Assembly: GCA_001798075.1 (NCBI GenBank)
Contig: MGRG01000014.1
Coordinates: forward strand, 1 to 64,000
Reading direction: 5' to 3'
Origin: Deltaproteobacteria bacterium RIFCSPHIGHO2_01_FULL_43_49
Lineage (GTDB): Bacteria > UBA10199 > SPLOWO2-01-44-7
Length of the DNA: 64,000 nucleotides
How positions within the stretch are numbered: position 1 is the stretch's first letter; each line of letters opens with the position of its first letter. Below, one piece after another: positions 9,465-18,027 of this stretch. A program made the translations under genes and the position numbers. The notes under the pieces were generated by a model, which saw nothing but the letters and a program-made list of their open reading frames with translations, was not told where the DNA came from and did no database searches.

Positions 9465-10765
9465 CCGATGTCGGCAATATTGCGAAAATTCCAGAGCTGA
9501 GAAAAAGGCTTCTGTTCACGTTGATGATGGTGGCGGTCTATAGGCTCGGTATTTTTATTCATACCCCCTGGGTCAATACCGAAGCGGTCCAAAATTTTTT
9601 GAAGCAGGACACGGTCTTTGAAATTTTTAAACTTTTTTCAGGTGGTGCCCTAGAGCAGTTTTCGGTTTTTGCGCTGGGAATCATGCCCTATATTAGTGCG
9701 TCCATTATTTTCCAACTCTTGACCGTTGCGGTTCCATCCATTGAACGACTTTCCAAAGAGGGTGATGCGGGGCGAAGAAAAATCACGCAATACACCCGCT
9801 ATGCAACGGTGGCTTTAAGTCTTATTCAAGGTTTTGGAATCAGCTATGGGCTCAGACAGCAAGGCTTTGTCACTCCAGGAATTCCGGCTCTTACTTTTTA
9901 TTGCGCAACGGTGTTCACACTCGCTGCTGGAACTTCTTTTTTGATGTGGGTTGGCGAAATGATTACGGAGCGAGGGATTGGTAACGGTATTTCGCTGATT
10001 ATTTTCGCCGGCATTATCGATCGCATCCCAAGCGGTTTTAGAGATGCTTGGCAAAACAAAAGCCAGTTCGGTGAACTGTTTGGTTTTATCGCGCTGCTCG
10101 CGGGTATTGCTTTGGTGATCAGCGTTATTATTTTCATGGAGCGATCACAACGTCGCATTCCCATTCAGTATGCCAAAAGGGTTGTGGGAAGACAGTTGAT
10201 GGGAATTCAGGCGAGCCATCTTCCTTTAAAGATTAATTCCGCCGGTGTGATTCCTCCCATTTTTGCGTCATCACTGATTTTGTTTCCGGCCACCATTGCA
10301 CAGTTTAGTTCTGGTAACGAAATTGTGGGACAAATTGCTGGATTTTTAACGCAAGGTTGGATTCATAACGCCTTGTACGTCGCACTGATTATTTTCTTCA
10401 CCTATTTTTATACAGCCGTTGCGTTTAACCCTGTGGATGTCTCTGAAAATTTAAAAAAGATGGGTGGGTATGTTCCTGGAATTCGCCCCGGTAAAAGTAC
10501 TTCGGATTATATTGATCAAATTTTGACCCGAATTACTTTGGGAGGAGCACTCTATATTGCGGCTGTTTGCGTGGTACCGAGCTTATTGGGAGACCAGTTT
10601 GGAATCCCTTATTCTTTGGTCAATACATTTGGAGGGACCTCTCTTTTGATTGCGGTGGGGGTGGCTATGGATACGTTAGCTCAAATAGAATCCCATTTAT
10701 TATCAAGGCATTACGAGGGGTTCTTGGGAGCTAAGGGGGGTGGCCGTTTTAGGGGAAGACGGTGA
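9461..10765 (+). CDS. secY: Preprotein translocase subunit SecY
   Basis: SecY is the channel of the Sec translocon in the inner membrane and would export the many signal-peptide proteins in this window. The 434-residue product has ten predicted hydrophobic segments. Motifs include FSVFALGIMPYISASIIFQL (TM2), WVGEMITERGIGNGISLIIF (TM4) and the cytosolic loop NPVDVSENLKKMGGYVPGIR. It lies in its classical place between rplO and adk. Confidence 0.98.
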   Translation: MTDVGNIAKIPELRKRLLFTLMMVAVYRLGIFIHTPWVNTEAVQNFLKQDTVFEIFKLFSGGALEQFSVFALGIMPYISASIIFQLLTVAVPSIERLSKEGDAGRRKITQYTRYATVALSLIQGFGISYGLRQQGFVTPGIPALTFYCATVFTLAAGTSFLMWVGEMITERGIGNGISLIIFAGIIDRIPSGFRDAWQNKSQFGELFGFIALLAGIALVISVIIFMERSQRRIPIQYAKRVVGRQLMGIQASHLPLKINSAGVIPPIFASSLILFPATIAQFSSGNEIVGQIAGFLTQGWIHNALYVALIIFFTYFYTAVAFNPVDVSENLKKMGGYVPGIRPGKSTSDYIDQILTRITLGGALYIAAVCVVPSLLGDQFGIPYSLVNTFGGTSLLIAVGVAMDTLAQIESHLLSRHYEGFLGAKGGGRFRGRR

Positions 10766-10786
10766 AGCGAGTGAGGCTAATAACAA

Positions 10787-11434
10787 ATGAAGATTGTCTT
10801 GATTGGGCCGCCAGGAGCTGGTAAAGGCACCCAGGCTGAAAAGTTAGCTGTTCATTGGAAAATTCCCAGGATTACCACTGGAGATTTATTCCGGCAGGCA
10901 GTTTCCGAAAAGACACCACTCGGATTGAAGGTCCAAGGGCTTTTGGAAAAAGGGTCACTCGTTCCCGATGAGATTGTTTTGGGACTGATGGAAGAAAGAA
11001 TGTCAAAGCCGGATTGCAAAACCGGTTTTATTCTCGATGGTTTTCCAAGAACCGTTGGACAGGCAGAAGGTTTAGAAAAGTGGCTGGGTAGGGTTGGATT
11101 GAAACTCGACTCGGTCGTTGCGTTAGAGGTTTCAAAAGAGGAGGCGGTTGGGCGCATTACAGGTCGCAGACAATGCGCTTCTTGTGGCAATACCTACCAC
11201 CTTCATTTTCAACCTCCGAAACAAGAGGGTCGTTGCGATGTTTGTGGTGGCAGCCTTGTTCAACGCAAAGACGACGAAGAAAAAACGGTTCGCCACCGAT
11301 TAGAAGTTTATGATAAAGAGACGGCCCCTTTGTTGGCCTTCTATCAAAAGAAGGGGCTGTTAAAAAAAGTGAACGGTTTGCAAAAACCCAATGCGGTTTT
11401 TGAGGAAATTAAGGCAAGCTCTTTGATAAAGTAA
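10787..11434 (+). CDS. adk: Adenylate kinase (zinc LID type)
   Basis: Adk interconverts ATP + AMP and 2 ADP in the cytoplasm. The P-loop GPPGAGKGTQ starts at residue 7. GFPRTVGQAEGLE and the DGFPR motif bind AMP. The LID domain carries CASC and CDVC, the long zinc-binding form. It is 215 residues, normal length. The stop overlaps the map start by one base. Confidence 0.97.
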   Translation: MKIVLIGPPGAGKGTQAEKLAVHWKIPRITTGDLFRQAVSEKTPLGLKVQGLLEKGSLVPDEIVLGLMEERMSKPDCKTGFILDGFPRTVGQAEGLEKWLGRVGLKLDSVVALEVSKEEAVGRITGRRQCASCGNTYHLHFQPPKQEGRCDVCGGSLVQRKDDEEKTVRHRLEVYDKETAPLLAFYQKKGLLKKVNGLQKPNAVFEEIKASSLIK

Positions 11435-12189
11435 TGATTTATTTGAAATCGCCAGAAGAGATCGAAAAGATGCGACTGGCGAACGCAATCGTTGTCAAGG
11501 TGATGAAAACCTTGAAGCCGATGATCCGCCCCGGTGTTACAACACTGGAGTTAGACACGGTGGCTCAAGATTTGATTTTGCGAGAAGGTGGAAAGCCAGC
11601 CTTCAAGGGATATAGAGGTTATGCGCATGCTCTCTGTGTCTCGGTGAATGAAGAAGTCGTGCACGGTGTGCCGGGAAAAAGGAAGCTTCAAGAAGGAGAC
11701 ATTGTCAGCATTGATTGCGGTGTTCTTTATGAAGGCTTTTACGGCGATCATGCTTGGACTTTCCCAGTGGGAAAAGTTTCGAAGCAGGCCGAAAAGATTT
11801 TGGAAGTTGGTGAGAAGGCCCTTTACTTAGGAATCGAGCAAATGAGAGTTGGTAAACGGCTCTTTGACATTTCGGCGGCAGTTCAAAATTTTGTAGAATC
11901 ACACGGTTTTTCCGTTGTTCGTGATTTTGTGGGGCATGGAATCGGTCGCGAATTGCATGAGGAACCCCAGTTGCCTAATTTTGGAGTGGCGGGAACCGGC
12001 ATGAAACTAAAACCGGGTTTGGTCTTGGCGTTAGAACCGATGGTGAACGAAGGGGCCTTTGAAGTGGAGACGCTCAATGATGGTTGGACAGTGGTCACCA
12101 AGGATCGAAAATTGTCGGTCCATTTTGAACATTCGGTTGCCATTACGGAAGAGGGACCCGATATTTTAAGTCAGGGGAAAAATGGCTAA
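11434..12189 (+). CDS. map: Methionine aminopeptidase type I
   Basis: Map removes the initiator methionine from nascent proteins. The 251-residue protein has the metal-binding residues of the pita-bread fold: Asp in [17 protein letters not shown], His in [18 protein letters not shown], and Glu in [10 protein letters not shown] and [12 protein letters not shown]. It sits between adk and infA, overlapping infA by 8 nt, as in many bacteria. Confidence 0.97.
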   Translation: MIYLKSPEEIEKMRLANAIVVKVMKTLKPMIRPGVTTLELDTVAQDLILREGGKPAFKGYRGYAHALCVSVNEEVVHGVPGKRKLQEGDIVSIDCGVLYEGFYGDHAWTFPVGKVSKQAEKILEVGEKALYLGIEQMRVGKRLFDISAAVQNFVESHGFSVVRDFVGHGIGRELHEEPQLPNFGVAGTGMKLKPGLVLALEPMVNEGAFEVETLNDGWTVVTKDRKLSVHFEHSVAITEEGPDILSQGKNG

Positions 12190-12400
12190 AGAAGAATTGA
12201 TACAAGTAGAAGGGAAAGTTTTAGAAACATTGCCCAACGCAATGTTTCGGGTGGAGTTGGACAATGGGCACAAAGTATTGGCCCATGTCTCTGGCAAGAT
12301 GCGGATGCATTTCATCCGAATTTTACCAGGGGATCGAGTAACCCTTGAACTTTCCCCCTATGATTTAACGAGGGGTAGAATCACTTTTCGGGTAAAGTAA
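12182..12400 (+). CDS. infA: Translation initiation factor IF-1
   Basis: IF-1 occupies the ribosomal A site during initiation. It is 72 residues, an S1/OB fold with the diagnostic [20 protein letters not shown] and [20 protein letters not shown]. The start lies inside the end of map, preceded by AGGGG. rpmJ follows after 4 nt. Confidence 0.98.
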   Translation: MAKEELIQVEGKVLETLPNAMFRVELDNGHKVLAHVSGKMRMHFIRILPGDRVTLELSPYDLTRGRITFRVK

Positions 12401-12404
12401 ATTT

Positions 12405-12518
12405 ATGAAGGTACGTGGATCGGTCAAAAAAATTTGTGAGAAGTGCAAAGTCATCCGACGCAAGGGTGTGGTGCGGGTTATTTGTGAAAATCCGAAGCAC
12501 AAACAGCGTCAAGGATAG
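12405..12518 (+). CDS. rpmJ: 50S ribosomal protein L36 (missed by ORF track)
   Basis: A 37-residue ORF between infA and rpsM reads [20 protein letters not shown] and ends NPKHKQRQG. This is L36, the smallest large-subunit protein. It keeps the CxxC...C...H zinc-ligand set (CEKC, IC, KH), the C+ form. It is too short for the supplied track but sits exactly where L36 belongs. Confidence 0.97.
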   Translation: MKVRGSVKKICEKCKVIRRKGVVRVICENPKHKQRQG

Positions 12519-12530
12519 GAGTGAATTGTT

Positions 12531-12917
12531 ATGCCTAGAATAGCTGGAGTTGATATTCCGCCGCGCAAACCGATTGTTTATGGGTTGCGCTACATTTTTG
12601 GAATTGGGCTAACGTCTGCCAAACAAATTTTGGCTCAGGCCAAGATCGATGAAATGATGCGTGGTGAAAAACTCTCCGAGACACAAGTGGCTCAGATTCG
12701 AGAGATTATTGATCAGAAATATAAAGTGGAAGGGGATCTGCGCAGAGAAATTAGCACCAACATTAAGCGGTTGAAAGATTTGGGGGCCTATCGAGGTTTA
12801 AGACACATTCGTAATTTGCCGGTGCGGGGTCAAAGGACGCATACAAATGCAAGAACCCGCAAAGGAAGACCACGTATGGCAATTGCTGGTAAAAAACAGG
12901 CTCCAGGACCTAAATAA
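12531..12917 (+). CDS. rpsM: 30S ribosomal protein S13
   Basis: S13 forms the head-to-P-site contacts and bridge B1. It is 128 residues: [40 protein letters not shown] and [11 protein letters not shown] are diagnostic. A GGAGTG lies upstream of the ATG. It begins the alpha-operon block rpsM-rpsK-rpsD-rpoA-rplQ. Confidence 0.98.
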   Translation: MPRIAGVDIPPRKPIVYGLRYIFGIGLTSAKQILAQAKIDEMMRGEKLSETQVAQIREIIDQKYKVEGDLRREISTNIKRLKDLGAYRGLRHIRNLPVRGQRTHTNARTRKGRPRMAIAGKKQAPGPK

Positions 12918-12925
12918 GGAGAATT

Positions 12926-13351
12926 ATGGCGGAAGAAAAAGAAAAAACACATCAAACGGCTCCGATTAAACCGGTTAAAAAGGGAAAGAAAAAAGTCAGA
13001 AAACATGTCCCCATTGCAATTGTTCATATCCAATCGAGTTTTAACAACACGATTATAACGGTGACCGATCTTCAAGGGAACACGCTTTCTTGGTCTTCGG
13101 GTGGAGTGAAAGGTTTTAAAGGTTCCAGAAAAGGGACTCCTTTTGCGGCACAGCTTGCTTGTGAAGATGCGGTGCGAAAGGCCATGGATCATGGTGTTAA
13201 ACAAGTGGTTGTCTATGTGAAGGGCCCCGGCGTGGGGAGAGATTCGGCTTTAAGAATTTTACAAAAAACAGGAGTGCGGGTGACCGGTATTCGAGATGTC
13301 ACTCCGATTCCGCATAATGGTTGCCGTCCCCCTAAGAAAAGGCGCGTTTAA
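12926..13351 (+). CDS. rpsK: 30S ribosomal protein S11
   Basis: S11 lies on the platform near the E site. The 141-residue product has [39 protein letters not shown] and the C-terminal [18 protein letters not shown]. The first 25 residues are a charged extension ([20 protein letters not shown]). It lies 8 nt after rpsM. Confidence 0.98.
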   Translation: MAEEKEKTHQTAPIKPVKKGKKKVRKHVPIAIVHIQSSFNNTIITVTDLQGNTLSWSSGGVKGFKGSRKGTPFAAQLACEDAVRKAMDHGVKQVVVYVKGPGVGRDSALRILQKTGVRVTGIRDVTPIPHNGCRPPKKRRV

Positions 13352-13366
13352 AGTAGAGGAGTTAAA

Positions 13367-13987
13367 ATGTCAGAACTAAGCGTTTGTAGGCAATGTCGTC
13401 GAGAAGGGATCAAACTTTTTCTTAAAGGGGATCGCTGCTTCACCGATAAATGCGGTGTAGAGCGGAGAACTTATGCCCCTGGACAACACGGTCAGGCTTC
13501 TAAAAAGCTTTCTGACTATGGGTTGCAGTTGCGGGAAAAACAGAAGGTCAAGAGAATTTACGGTATCAAAGAGAAACAATTTCGAAAGATTTTTGCGGAG
13601 GCAGAAAGACTCAAAGGGATTACCGGCGACAATTTGTTGCTTCTTTTGGAAAAACGTCTCGACAATGTCATCTATCGCATTGGTTTTGCAAGGTCCCGCG
13701 CTGAGGCCAGAAAATTGGTCAAGCAGGGCCATGTTTTGGTGAATGAAGAGAGGGTCAATATTCCTTCTTATTTGTTAGAACGTGGGGACAAAATTACCAT
13801 TAAAGAAAAGAGTCATAAAGTGCCGGCAATTGTTGAATCGGTAGAAGGAGCAGAAAGAAGAGGATTGCCTGCTTGGCTGAAATTGGAAAAAGAGAAATTT
13901 TTGGGTGAAGTGATGGATTGGCCAACTCGTGAACAATTAACCATGCCGATCCAAGAACAATTGATTGTCGAATTGTACTCGAAATAG
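13367..13987 (+). CDS. rpsD: 30S ribosomal protein S4 (zinc-binding form)
   Basis: S4 nucleates 30S assembly and, in enterobacteria, represses the alpha operon. The N-terminus has a four-cysteine set (CRQC, CFTDKC), the zinc-ligated form, then [10 protein letters not shown] and the S4 RNA-binding domain [20 protein letters not shown]. It is 206 residues. The spacer to rpoA holds a short GC-rich hairpin. Confidence 0.97.
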   Translation: MSELSVCRQCRREGIKLFLKGDRCFTDKCGVERRTYAPGQHGQASKKLSDYGLQLREKQKVKRIYGIKEKQFRKIFAEAERLKGITGDNLLLLLEKRLDNVIYRIGFARSRAEARKLVKQGHVLVNEERVNIPSYLLERGDKITIKEKSHKVPAIVESVEGAERRGLPAWLKLEKEKFLGEVMDWPTREQLTMPIQEQLIVELYSK

Positions 13988-14020
13988 CCCGCCGAAAGCT
14001 TCGGCGAGGCAAGGAGGTTT
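13988..14020 (+). promoter_or_regulatory. Hairpin and strong RBS before rpoA
   Basis: After the rpsD stop, GCCGAAAGCTTCGGC forms a stable hairpin, followed by AAGGAGG 7 nt before the rpoA ATG. There is no T-tract, so it is not a typical terminator. It may mark an attenuation or processing point within the operon. Confidence 0.5.
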
Positions 14021-14023
14021 AAA

Positions 14024-15040
14024 ATGTATCGTAACTGGCGCAATGTAATCAGACCGAGGGGATTAGAGTTCGATGAAAAGGAAGTAACGACCACCTACGG
14101 CAAATTCGTTGCCTCTCCGTTGGAGAGGGGCTTCGGTTTGACATTGGGGAATGCCTTAAGGCGTATCCTTTTGTCTTCTCTGCAAGGGGCAGCCATCACA
14201 TCGGTCAAATTTGACGGTGTTTTGCATGAATTCTCAACAATACCTGGTGTTGTGGAAGATGTGACCGATATTTTGCTCAATTTTAAAGAATTGAAACTGA
14301 AACTTCACTCGGGTGACGAAGAAACAATCCGGTTGAATGTGAAAGGTTCCAAAGAGGTGAAGGCTTCTGATCTTGAAGTCCCTTCGCACGTCGAGATTTT
14401 AAATCCTGATTTACACATTGCCACCCTTAATACAGAGGGAAAGCTCAAAGTGGAAATGACCGTTCGTTTGGGCAAAGGATATGTCCCCGCGGAACAAAAC
14501 AAAACTCCGCAAGACTCGATCGGTGTCATTCCAATGGATGCCATTTTTTCACCGATCACGCGCGTGAACTATAATGTTACCAATGCTCGTGTTGGGCAAA
14601 GGACCGATTATGACAGGCTCACGTTGGAGGTTTGGACCAATGGTGCGGTGAAGCCCGATGATGCCTTGGCTTTTGCCGCGAAGATTCTTAAAGAGCAGCT
14701 CCAAATCTTTATTAATTTTGATGAAGTGACCGTGCAAGAAGTTGTTGAAGAGACGAGGGTGGAAGAGAGCCCAAGACTCAATGCCAATCTTTACCGTCGT
14801 GTGGAAGAGTTAGAGTTGTCTGTTCGCTCTGCCAATTGTTTGGCCAATGCCAATATTCAATATATCGGTGAGTTGGTTCAAAAGACGGAGGCCGAAATGT
14901 TGAAAACCAAAAATTTCGGGAGAAAATCATTGAACGAAATTAAAGATATTCTTTCCGAGCTGGGCCTCGGCTTAGGCATGAAGATTGATGGTTTTGATAC
15001 TGGCGAGGCTGAAAAATATCGCCCCAAGGATGTGGAATAG
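14024..15040 (+). CDS. rpoA: DNA-directed RNA polymerase subunit alpha
   Basis: Alpha dimerises to scaffold beta and beta-prime, and its C-terminal domain binds UP elements and activators. The 338-residue protein has the N-terminal domain ([39 protein letters not shown]) and a complete CTD ([38 protein letters not shown]). It is preceded by AAGGAGG. rplQ follows after a 63-nt repeat-containing spacer. Confidence 0.98.
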   Translation: MYRNWRNVIRPRGLEFDEKEVTTTYGKFVASPLERGFGLTLGNALRRILLSSLQGAAITSVKFDGVLHEFSTIPGVVEDVTDILLNFKELKLKLHSGDEETIRLNVKGSKEVKASDLEVPSHVEILNPDLHIATLNTEGKLKVEMTVRLGKGYVPAEQNKTPQDSIGVIPMDAIFSPITRVNYNVTNARVGQRTDYDRLTLEVWTNGAVKPDDALAFAAKILKEQLQIFINFDEVTVQEVVEETRVEESPRLNANLYRRVEELELSVRSANCLANANIQYIGELVQKTEAEMLKTKNFGRKSLNEIKDILSELGLGLGMKIDGFDTGEAEKYRPKDVE

Positions 15041-15103
15041 GGTCAAGTCCGTCTATGACGGACGCGAAGCAAACTCAAAGAGTTTGCGGAGTAGGATGAA
15101 ACT
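15041..15103 (+). repeat. Two-hairpin intra-operon element, copy 2 (upstream of rplQ)
   Basis: This copy starts GGGTCAAG and forms GTCCGTC-TAT-GACGGAC then GCAAACTC-AAA-GAGTTTGC, ending GCGGAGTAGG. It is colinear with the copy before rplB, but both stems differ by compensatory changes. As there, the 3' end provides the purine-rich sequence used as ribosome-binding site for the next gene. Confidence 0.75.
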
Positions 15104-15502
15104 ATGAGACATTTGGTTGACCATCGAAAATTAGGAAGGACAACGCCGCAACGACAAGCCTTGTTGAAAGGCCTGGCGGTCAGTCTGATTCGGCATGGCC
15201 GCATTCAGACAACACTGCCAAAAGCCAAGGAACTCAAAAGGCTCGCCGACAAACTGGTGACTTGGGGGAAGGCAGGGACACTTTCTGCCAGAAGAGCGGC
15301 CAGACGTTTTATCAATGACCGCGATGTACTCACAAAGTTGTTTAAAGAATTGGCACCTCGTTTTGCCAGCCGTAACGGGGGTTATACTCGATTGTTAAAG
15401 TTAAACTTTAGGTATGGAGATCAAGCCCCTTTAGCGTTTGTGGAATACCTCGACAATCCTGTGGTTCCGATAAAAAAGAAGACACCCAAAAAATCGAAGT
15501 AA
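15104..15502 (+). CDS. rplQ: 50S ribosomal protein L17
   Basis: L17 lies near the tunnel exit. It is 132 residues with MRHLVDHRKLGRTTPQRQAL at the N-terminus, IQTTLPKAKELKRLADKLVT and GGYTRLLKLNFRYGDQAP. It is the last gene of the ribosomal superoperon; the following lipoprotein gene begins 1 nt after its stop and is probably cotranscribed. Confidence 0.98.
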   Translation: MRHLVDHRKLGRTTPQRQALLKGLAVSLIRHGRIQTTLPKAKELKRLADKLVTWGKAGTLSARRAARRFINDRDVLTKLFKELAPRFASRNGGYTRLLKLNFRYGDQAPLAFVEYLDNPVVPIKKKTPKKSK

Positions 15503-15503
15503 G

Positions 15504-16331
15504 ATGAAAAAGTTGTCTTCATTTTTTCTATCTTGCTTCTTGCTTCTCTGCTTCTCTGTTTCTTTAACCGGCTGCGCCAAAGATTTTATCACAGGAAAAA
15601 AGACTTTCAATTTTTATTCAACAGGTTCCGATGTCGAATTAGGGCGCATCGTTATCAAACAACAGCTAAAAGCTTTGGAGGCCCAAAACAAAGCAGTGGA
15701 CCGTGAGGCCGATTCCGAAGAGCTCAAAAGAATTCGAAAGATTGTTAAACGGATCGCGGCGGTCTCTCACATCCCCAGTTTTCCCTACGAAGTGCATCTG
15801 GCTGATTTGGATGTCGTGAATGCCTGGTGTGCCCCCGGTGGTAAAATCATGGTCTACACCGGGCTTTGGCAACCGAGAAAAGGTCTCGTTCAAAAAGGAA
15901 ATGATGATGAAGTGGCCGCTGTCTTGGCACATGAGATTTCGCATGCGACAGCAAGGCATGTCACAGAAATGATCAGCCAGATTTCAACTATCCAAATTGT
16001 GGGAGAAGTTGCTGCCAGTGTGATTGCCGGGGCCGGTGCACCGGAAGGCTCCAATATGTTCCGCGAGATATTTTACGGCGGAGTGAATATTTATATCCCA
16101 AGTTACAGCCGAAAAAACGAATCGGAAGCCGATGCCGTTGGCATCATGTATATGGCGCACGCTGGTTACAATCCGCAGGCGGCTGTCAATTTGTGGGAGC
16201 GTGCTGCCAAAGAGTCGAAGAGCGACAAGACCAGTATTTTTGCCTCTCATCCCTCCAGTGGAGAAAGAGCGGCCGCTCTTAAAAAACTCCTTCCAAAAGC
16301 AATGGAGATTTATAGAGCGACAAAAAAGTAA
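15504..16331 (+). CDS. M48 family metalloprotease lipoprotein
   Basis: The protein starts with a lipoprotein signal (hydrophobic run, lipobox SLTGC near residue 24), so it is probably membrane-anchored facing the periplasm. The zinc motif HEISH lies in VLAHEISHATARHV, and the downstream Glu is in NESEADAVGIMYM, as in M48 peptidases such as LoiP/BepA-type envelope quality-control proteases. It is 275 residues, without a TPR domain. The start is 1 nt after rplQ. Its last codons lie in the left arm of a palindromic repeat. The substrate is unknown. Confidence 0.9.
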   Translation: MKKLSSFFLSCFLLLCFSVSLTGCAKDFITGKKTFNFYSTGSDVELGRIVIKQQLKALEAQNKAVDREADSEELKRIRKIVKRIAAVSHIPSFPYEVHLADLDVVNAWCAPGGKIMVYTGLWQPRKGLVQKGNDDEVAAVLAHEISHATARHVTEMISQISTIQIVGEVAASVIAGAGAPEGSNMFREIFYGGVNIYIPSYSRKNESEADAVGIMYMAHAGYNPQAAVNLWERAAKESKSDKTSIFASHPSSGERAAALKKLLPKAMEIYRATKK

Positions 16332-16416
16332 TGGGGCCTGTCCCTCCGTGTTTTTGTGGGGGCCCCTAACAAAACCCCACAACAAACACTCCGGGCCACC
16401 CATTACTTTTTCGCCA
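16322..16416. repeat. A-family palindrome, copy A1
   Basis: The arms AAAAAGTAAT and ATTACTTTTT enclose a core starting GGGGCCTGTCCCTCCGTG and ending GGGCCACCC. An inner stem pairs GTGTTTTTGTGGGG with CCCCACAACAAACAC. The M48 stop codon lies in the left arm. The same core occurs at 22351, 53926 and 54808 and, in variant form, at 38903 and 55721. Confidence 0.9.
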
Positions 16417-16420
16417 CTGA

Positions 16421-17020
16421 TTATTTAAGGAATTTTTGAAGGGCTTTTTTGCCACCCTTGGGGAGTGAGGTTCCATCTCCAACGAGTAGACTATCAAAAG
16501 AATAGTCGAGGAGTTTTTGGAGGCCAGCCTTGGCTAATTCTTCATCTTGAATAATAGGCTGGGGGAGTAATTTTAACTTTCCTGCGGGGTGTCCAATCAC
16601 ACAATCTCCTATCAACATCACCCCTTTTCCCCAATTGAGATAAAAAGCCGATTCGCCGGGGGATTTGGAGTTTTCGATATGAATCACCTCAAAACCTCCT
16701 TTGAGTGTTTGGCCATCTTTATAAGTATAGTCGACCGGAATTTTGCAATAGTCCTTATCTGCTTCATGAACCCAAATGGGCGAGTTGTATCGTTCCTTGA
16801 AGTTTACCGAATCACGCACATGATCTTTGTTGGTTAGGTAGACTGAAAGAGGTCTTTTTCGATTGTCGATTTCGGTTAAGATCTCTGGGGTTGGGATGGC
16901 TGGATCAATTAGAAAAGCCCCTTCCGGTGTTACAATATAGTACCCATTAAAATTATAGCCCTTTTCCTGTGCGAAGTAATCCCAGGTAAAAATGTTGGGA
17001 ACGATTTCTTTCCAAGCCAT
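16421..17020 (-). CDS. Degenerate metallo-beta-lactamase-fold protein
   Basis: The 199-residue protein has the order of an MBL-fold hydrolase: FNGYYIVTPEGAFLIDPAIP (first strands and Asp), a position where HxHxDH is expected, then PGESAFYLNWGKGVMLIGDC. The metal motif is eroded: TNKDHVRDS replaces THxHxDH, and the usual PGHTPG region reads KSPGES. The aspartate of LIGD remains. It probably has altered or no metal chemistry. It is cytosolic, with no signal peptide, and is convergent with the M48 gene across the A1 palindrome. Confidence 0.7.
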   Translation of the reverse strand: MAWKEIVPNIFTWDYFAQEKGYNFNGYYIVTPEGAFLIDPAIPTPEILTEIDNRKRPLSVYLTNKDHVRDSVNFKERYNSPIWVHEADKDYCKIPVDYTYKDGQTLKGGFEVIHIENSKSPGESAFYLNWGKGVMLIGDCVIGHPAGKLKLLPQPIIQDEELAKAGLQKLLDYSFDSLLVGDGTSLPKGGKKALQKFLK

Positions 17021-17114
17021 ATGACACTCGTAGCATGAATAACACCTGTTATCAAGGCCACCTTATCTTTTGACACTGCCACTTAAGTTGGTTATGAAGA
17101 TCACCCCATAAGAT

Positions 17115-17169
17115 GGGGCGGTAGCTCAGCTGGGAGAGCGCGACAATGGCATTGTCGAGGCCAGGGGTT
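17115..17169 (+). pseudogene. tRNA-Ala(GGC) 5' fragment
   Basis: Bases 1-55 of a tRNA-Ala are present and identical to the intact gene at 17270, from the acceptor 5' strand to GGGGTT of the T arm. The T-loop and acceptor 3' strand are then replaced by GTCCGACTCGCGTCGGAC, a hairpin. No matching 3' half follows immediately, so this copy cannot fold as a tRNA. A complementary 3' fragment lies at 17401. Confidence 0.85.
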
Positions 17170-17384
17170 GTCCGACTCGCGTCGGACCAATGTAGGGTGA
17201 CAACATAACCACCCACCCCAGTAGGTCTTCAATAATTTTTCTTTGAAATTTTGAATGTGCTGGATTTGTGGGGCGGTAGCTCAGCTGGGAGAGCGCGACA
17301 ATGGCATTGTCGAGGCCAGGGGTTCGATCCCCCTCCGCTCCACTGATCTAGCATTTTTTGAGGAGGTGGGTACCCGGTTATGTT
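17170..17384. repeat. Insertion flanked by inverted repeats around an intact tRNA-Ala
   Basis: Right after the truncated tRNA comes the hairpin GTCCGAC-TCGC-GTCGGAC, then ACAACATAACCACCCACC. The near-complement GGTGGGTACCCGGTTATGTTGT lies after the intact tRNA-Ala. The inverted repeats therefore bracket a complete tRNA-Ala, while a tRNA 5' fragment and 3' fragment lie at the two outer sides. This looks like an insertion into a tRNA gene that carries or regenerates a full copy. Confidence 0.65.
17270..17342 (+). tRNA. tRNA-Ala(GGC)
   Basis: The complete cloverleaf has acceptor GGGGCGG/CCGCTCC, D arm GCTC...GAGC, anticodon stem CGACA/TGTCG with loop ATGGCAT (anticodon GGC), and T arm AGGGG-TTCGATC-CCCCT, discriminator A; no CCA is encoded. 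It complements tRNA-Ala(TGC) of the rRNA operon. It is bracketed by partial tRNA copies. Confidence 0.95.
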
Positions 17385-17400
17385 GTATCATTCAAATTTT

Positions 17401-17429
17401 TGCATTGTCGATCCCCCTCCGCTCCACCA
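17401..17429 (+). pseudogene. tRNA-Ala 3' fragment with encoded CCA
   Basis: GCATTGTCGA is joined directly to TCCCCCTCCGCTCCACCA. Relative to the intact gene, the variable region and the T-arm 5' strand between two TCGA microhomologies are deleted, while the acceptor 3' strand and a CCA end are kept. It lies within, or just upstream of, the next CDS depending on the start chosen. Confidence 0.85.
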
Positions 17430-17430
17430 A

Positions 17431-18027
17431 GTGAAAAAGTTCTTTTTTCTTTGGTTCCCCCTTTTTCTTTTCGTTCTGTGTTGGGGGGTTATGGCTTCCT
17501 CAAAAACATCTCCGGATAAAAAATATGATTTTCTTTATCTTTTCGAAAACCAGACCGTCTATTATCTCGTCGATCTTCGTAGCGGGGCTAAGAAAAAATC
17601 CGTTGTCCTCTATGATGATGTGGAGGGGATAACCGATATCACTTGGTCACCCGATTCCAAATATGTGGCTTTTGCAGTGGTCAATCAAAAAAGGTATCCC
17701 AAAATGGCAAAGCTGTTTATCGTGGATATCTATGCTGGAACACATAAAAAAGTGGATGTGGATTCAAAGATTATGTGTGGTGCCAGCTGCTATTCCTTCA
17801 TTCCATTTTGGTCTCCTGATGGGTCTTACGTTGGGATTATCGAGGGACTCGCTCAAGAAAAACCAGTCATTAGTATTTTTAAACTCGATGGGAGTTCTTT
17901 TAAGAAAATTTCGCTTCCTTCCAATATTATGGGAGAGTCTTTCGTCGCGCCAGAAGTTATTTGGAAAAAGCCGGAATCAATTTCGGTGAAGATCTCTAAG
18001 GGCAAACATTACGAATTTCACCTTTGA
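17431..18027 (+). CDS. Secreted TolB-like beta-propeller fragment protein
   Basis: The product has a Sec signal peptide (VKKFFFLWFPLFLFVLCWG) and two PD40/TolB-type blades (ITWSPDSKYVAFAVV, FWSPDGSYVGIIEG), so it is probably periplasmic. At about 200 residues it is much shorter than TolB. I prefer GTG 17431 on signal-peptide grounds. The track start, ATG 17380, has an AGGAGG 13 nt upstream but would add residues encoded by a tRNA fragment. The 3' end overlaps the convergent FHA gene by 10 nt. Specific function unknown. Confidence 0.7.
   Translation: MKKFFFLWFPLFLFVLCWGVMASSKTSPDKKYDFLYLFENQTVYYLVDLRSGAKKKSVVLYDDVEGITDITWSPDSKYVAFAVVNQKRYPKMAKLFIVDIYAGTHKKVDVDSKIMCGASCYSFIPFWSPDGSYVGIIEGLAQEKPVISIFKLDGSSFKKISLPSNIMGESFVAPEVIWKKPESISVKISKGKHYEFHL

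Noticed and set aside
16132-16428. 98-residue plus-strand ORF overlapping the M48 gene end
   Set aside because: Out of frame with a gene supported by lipobox and zinc motif; runs into the A1 palindrome.
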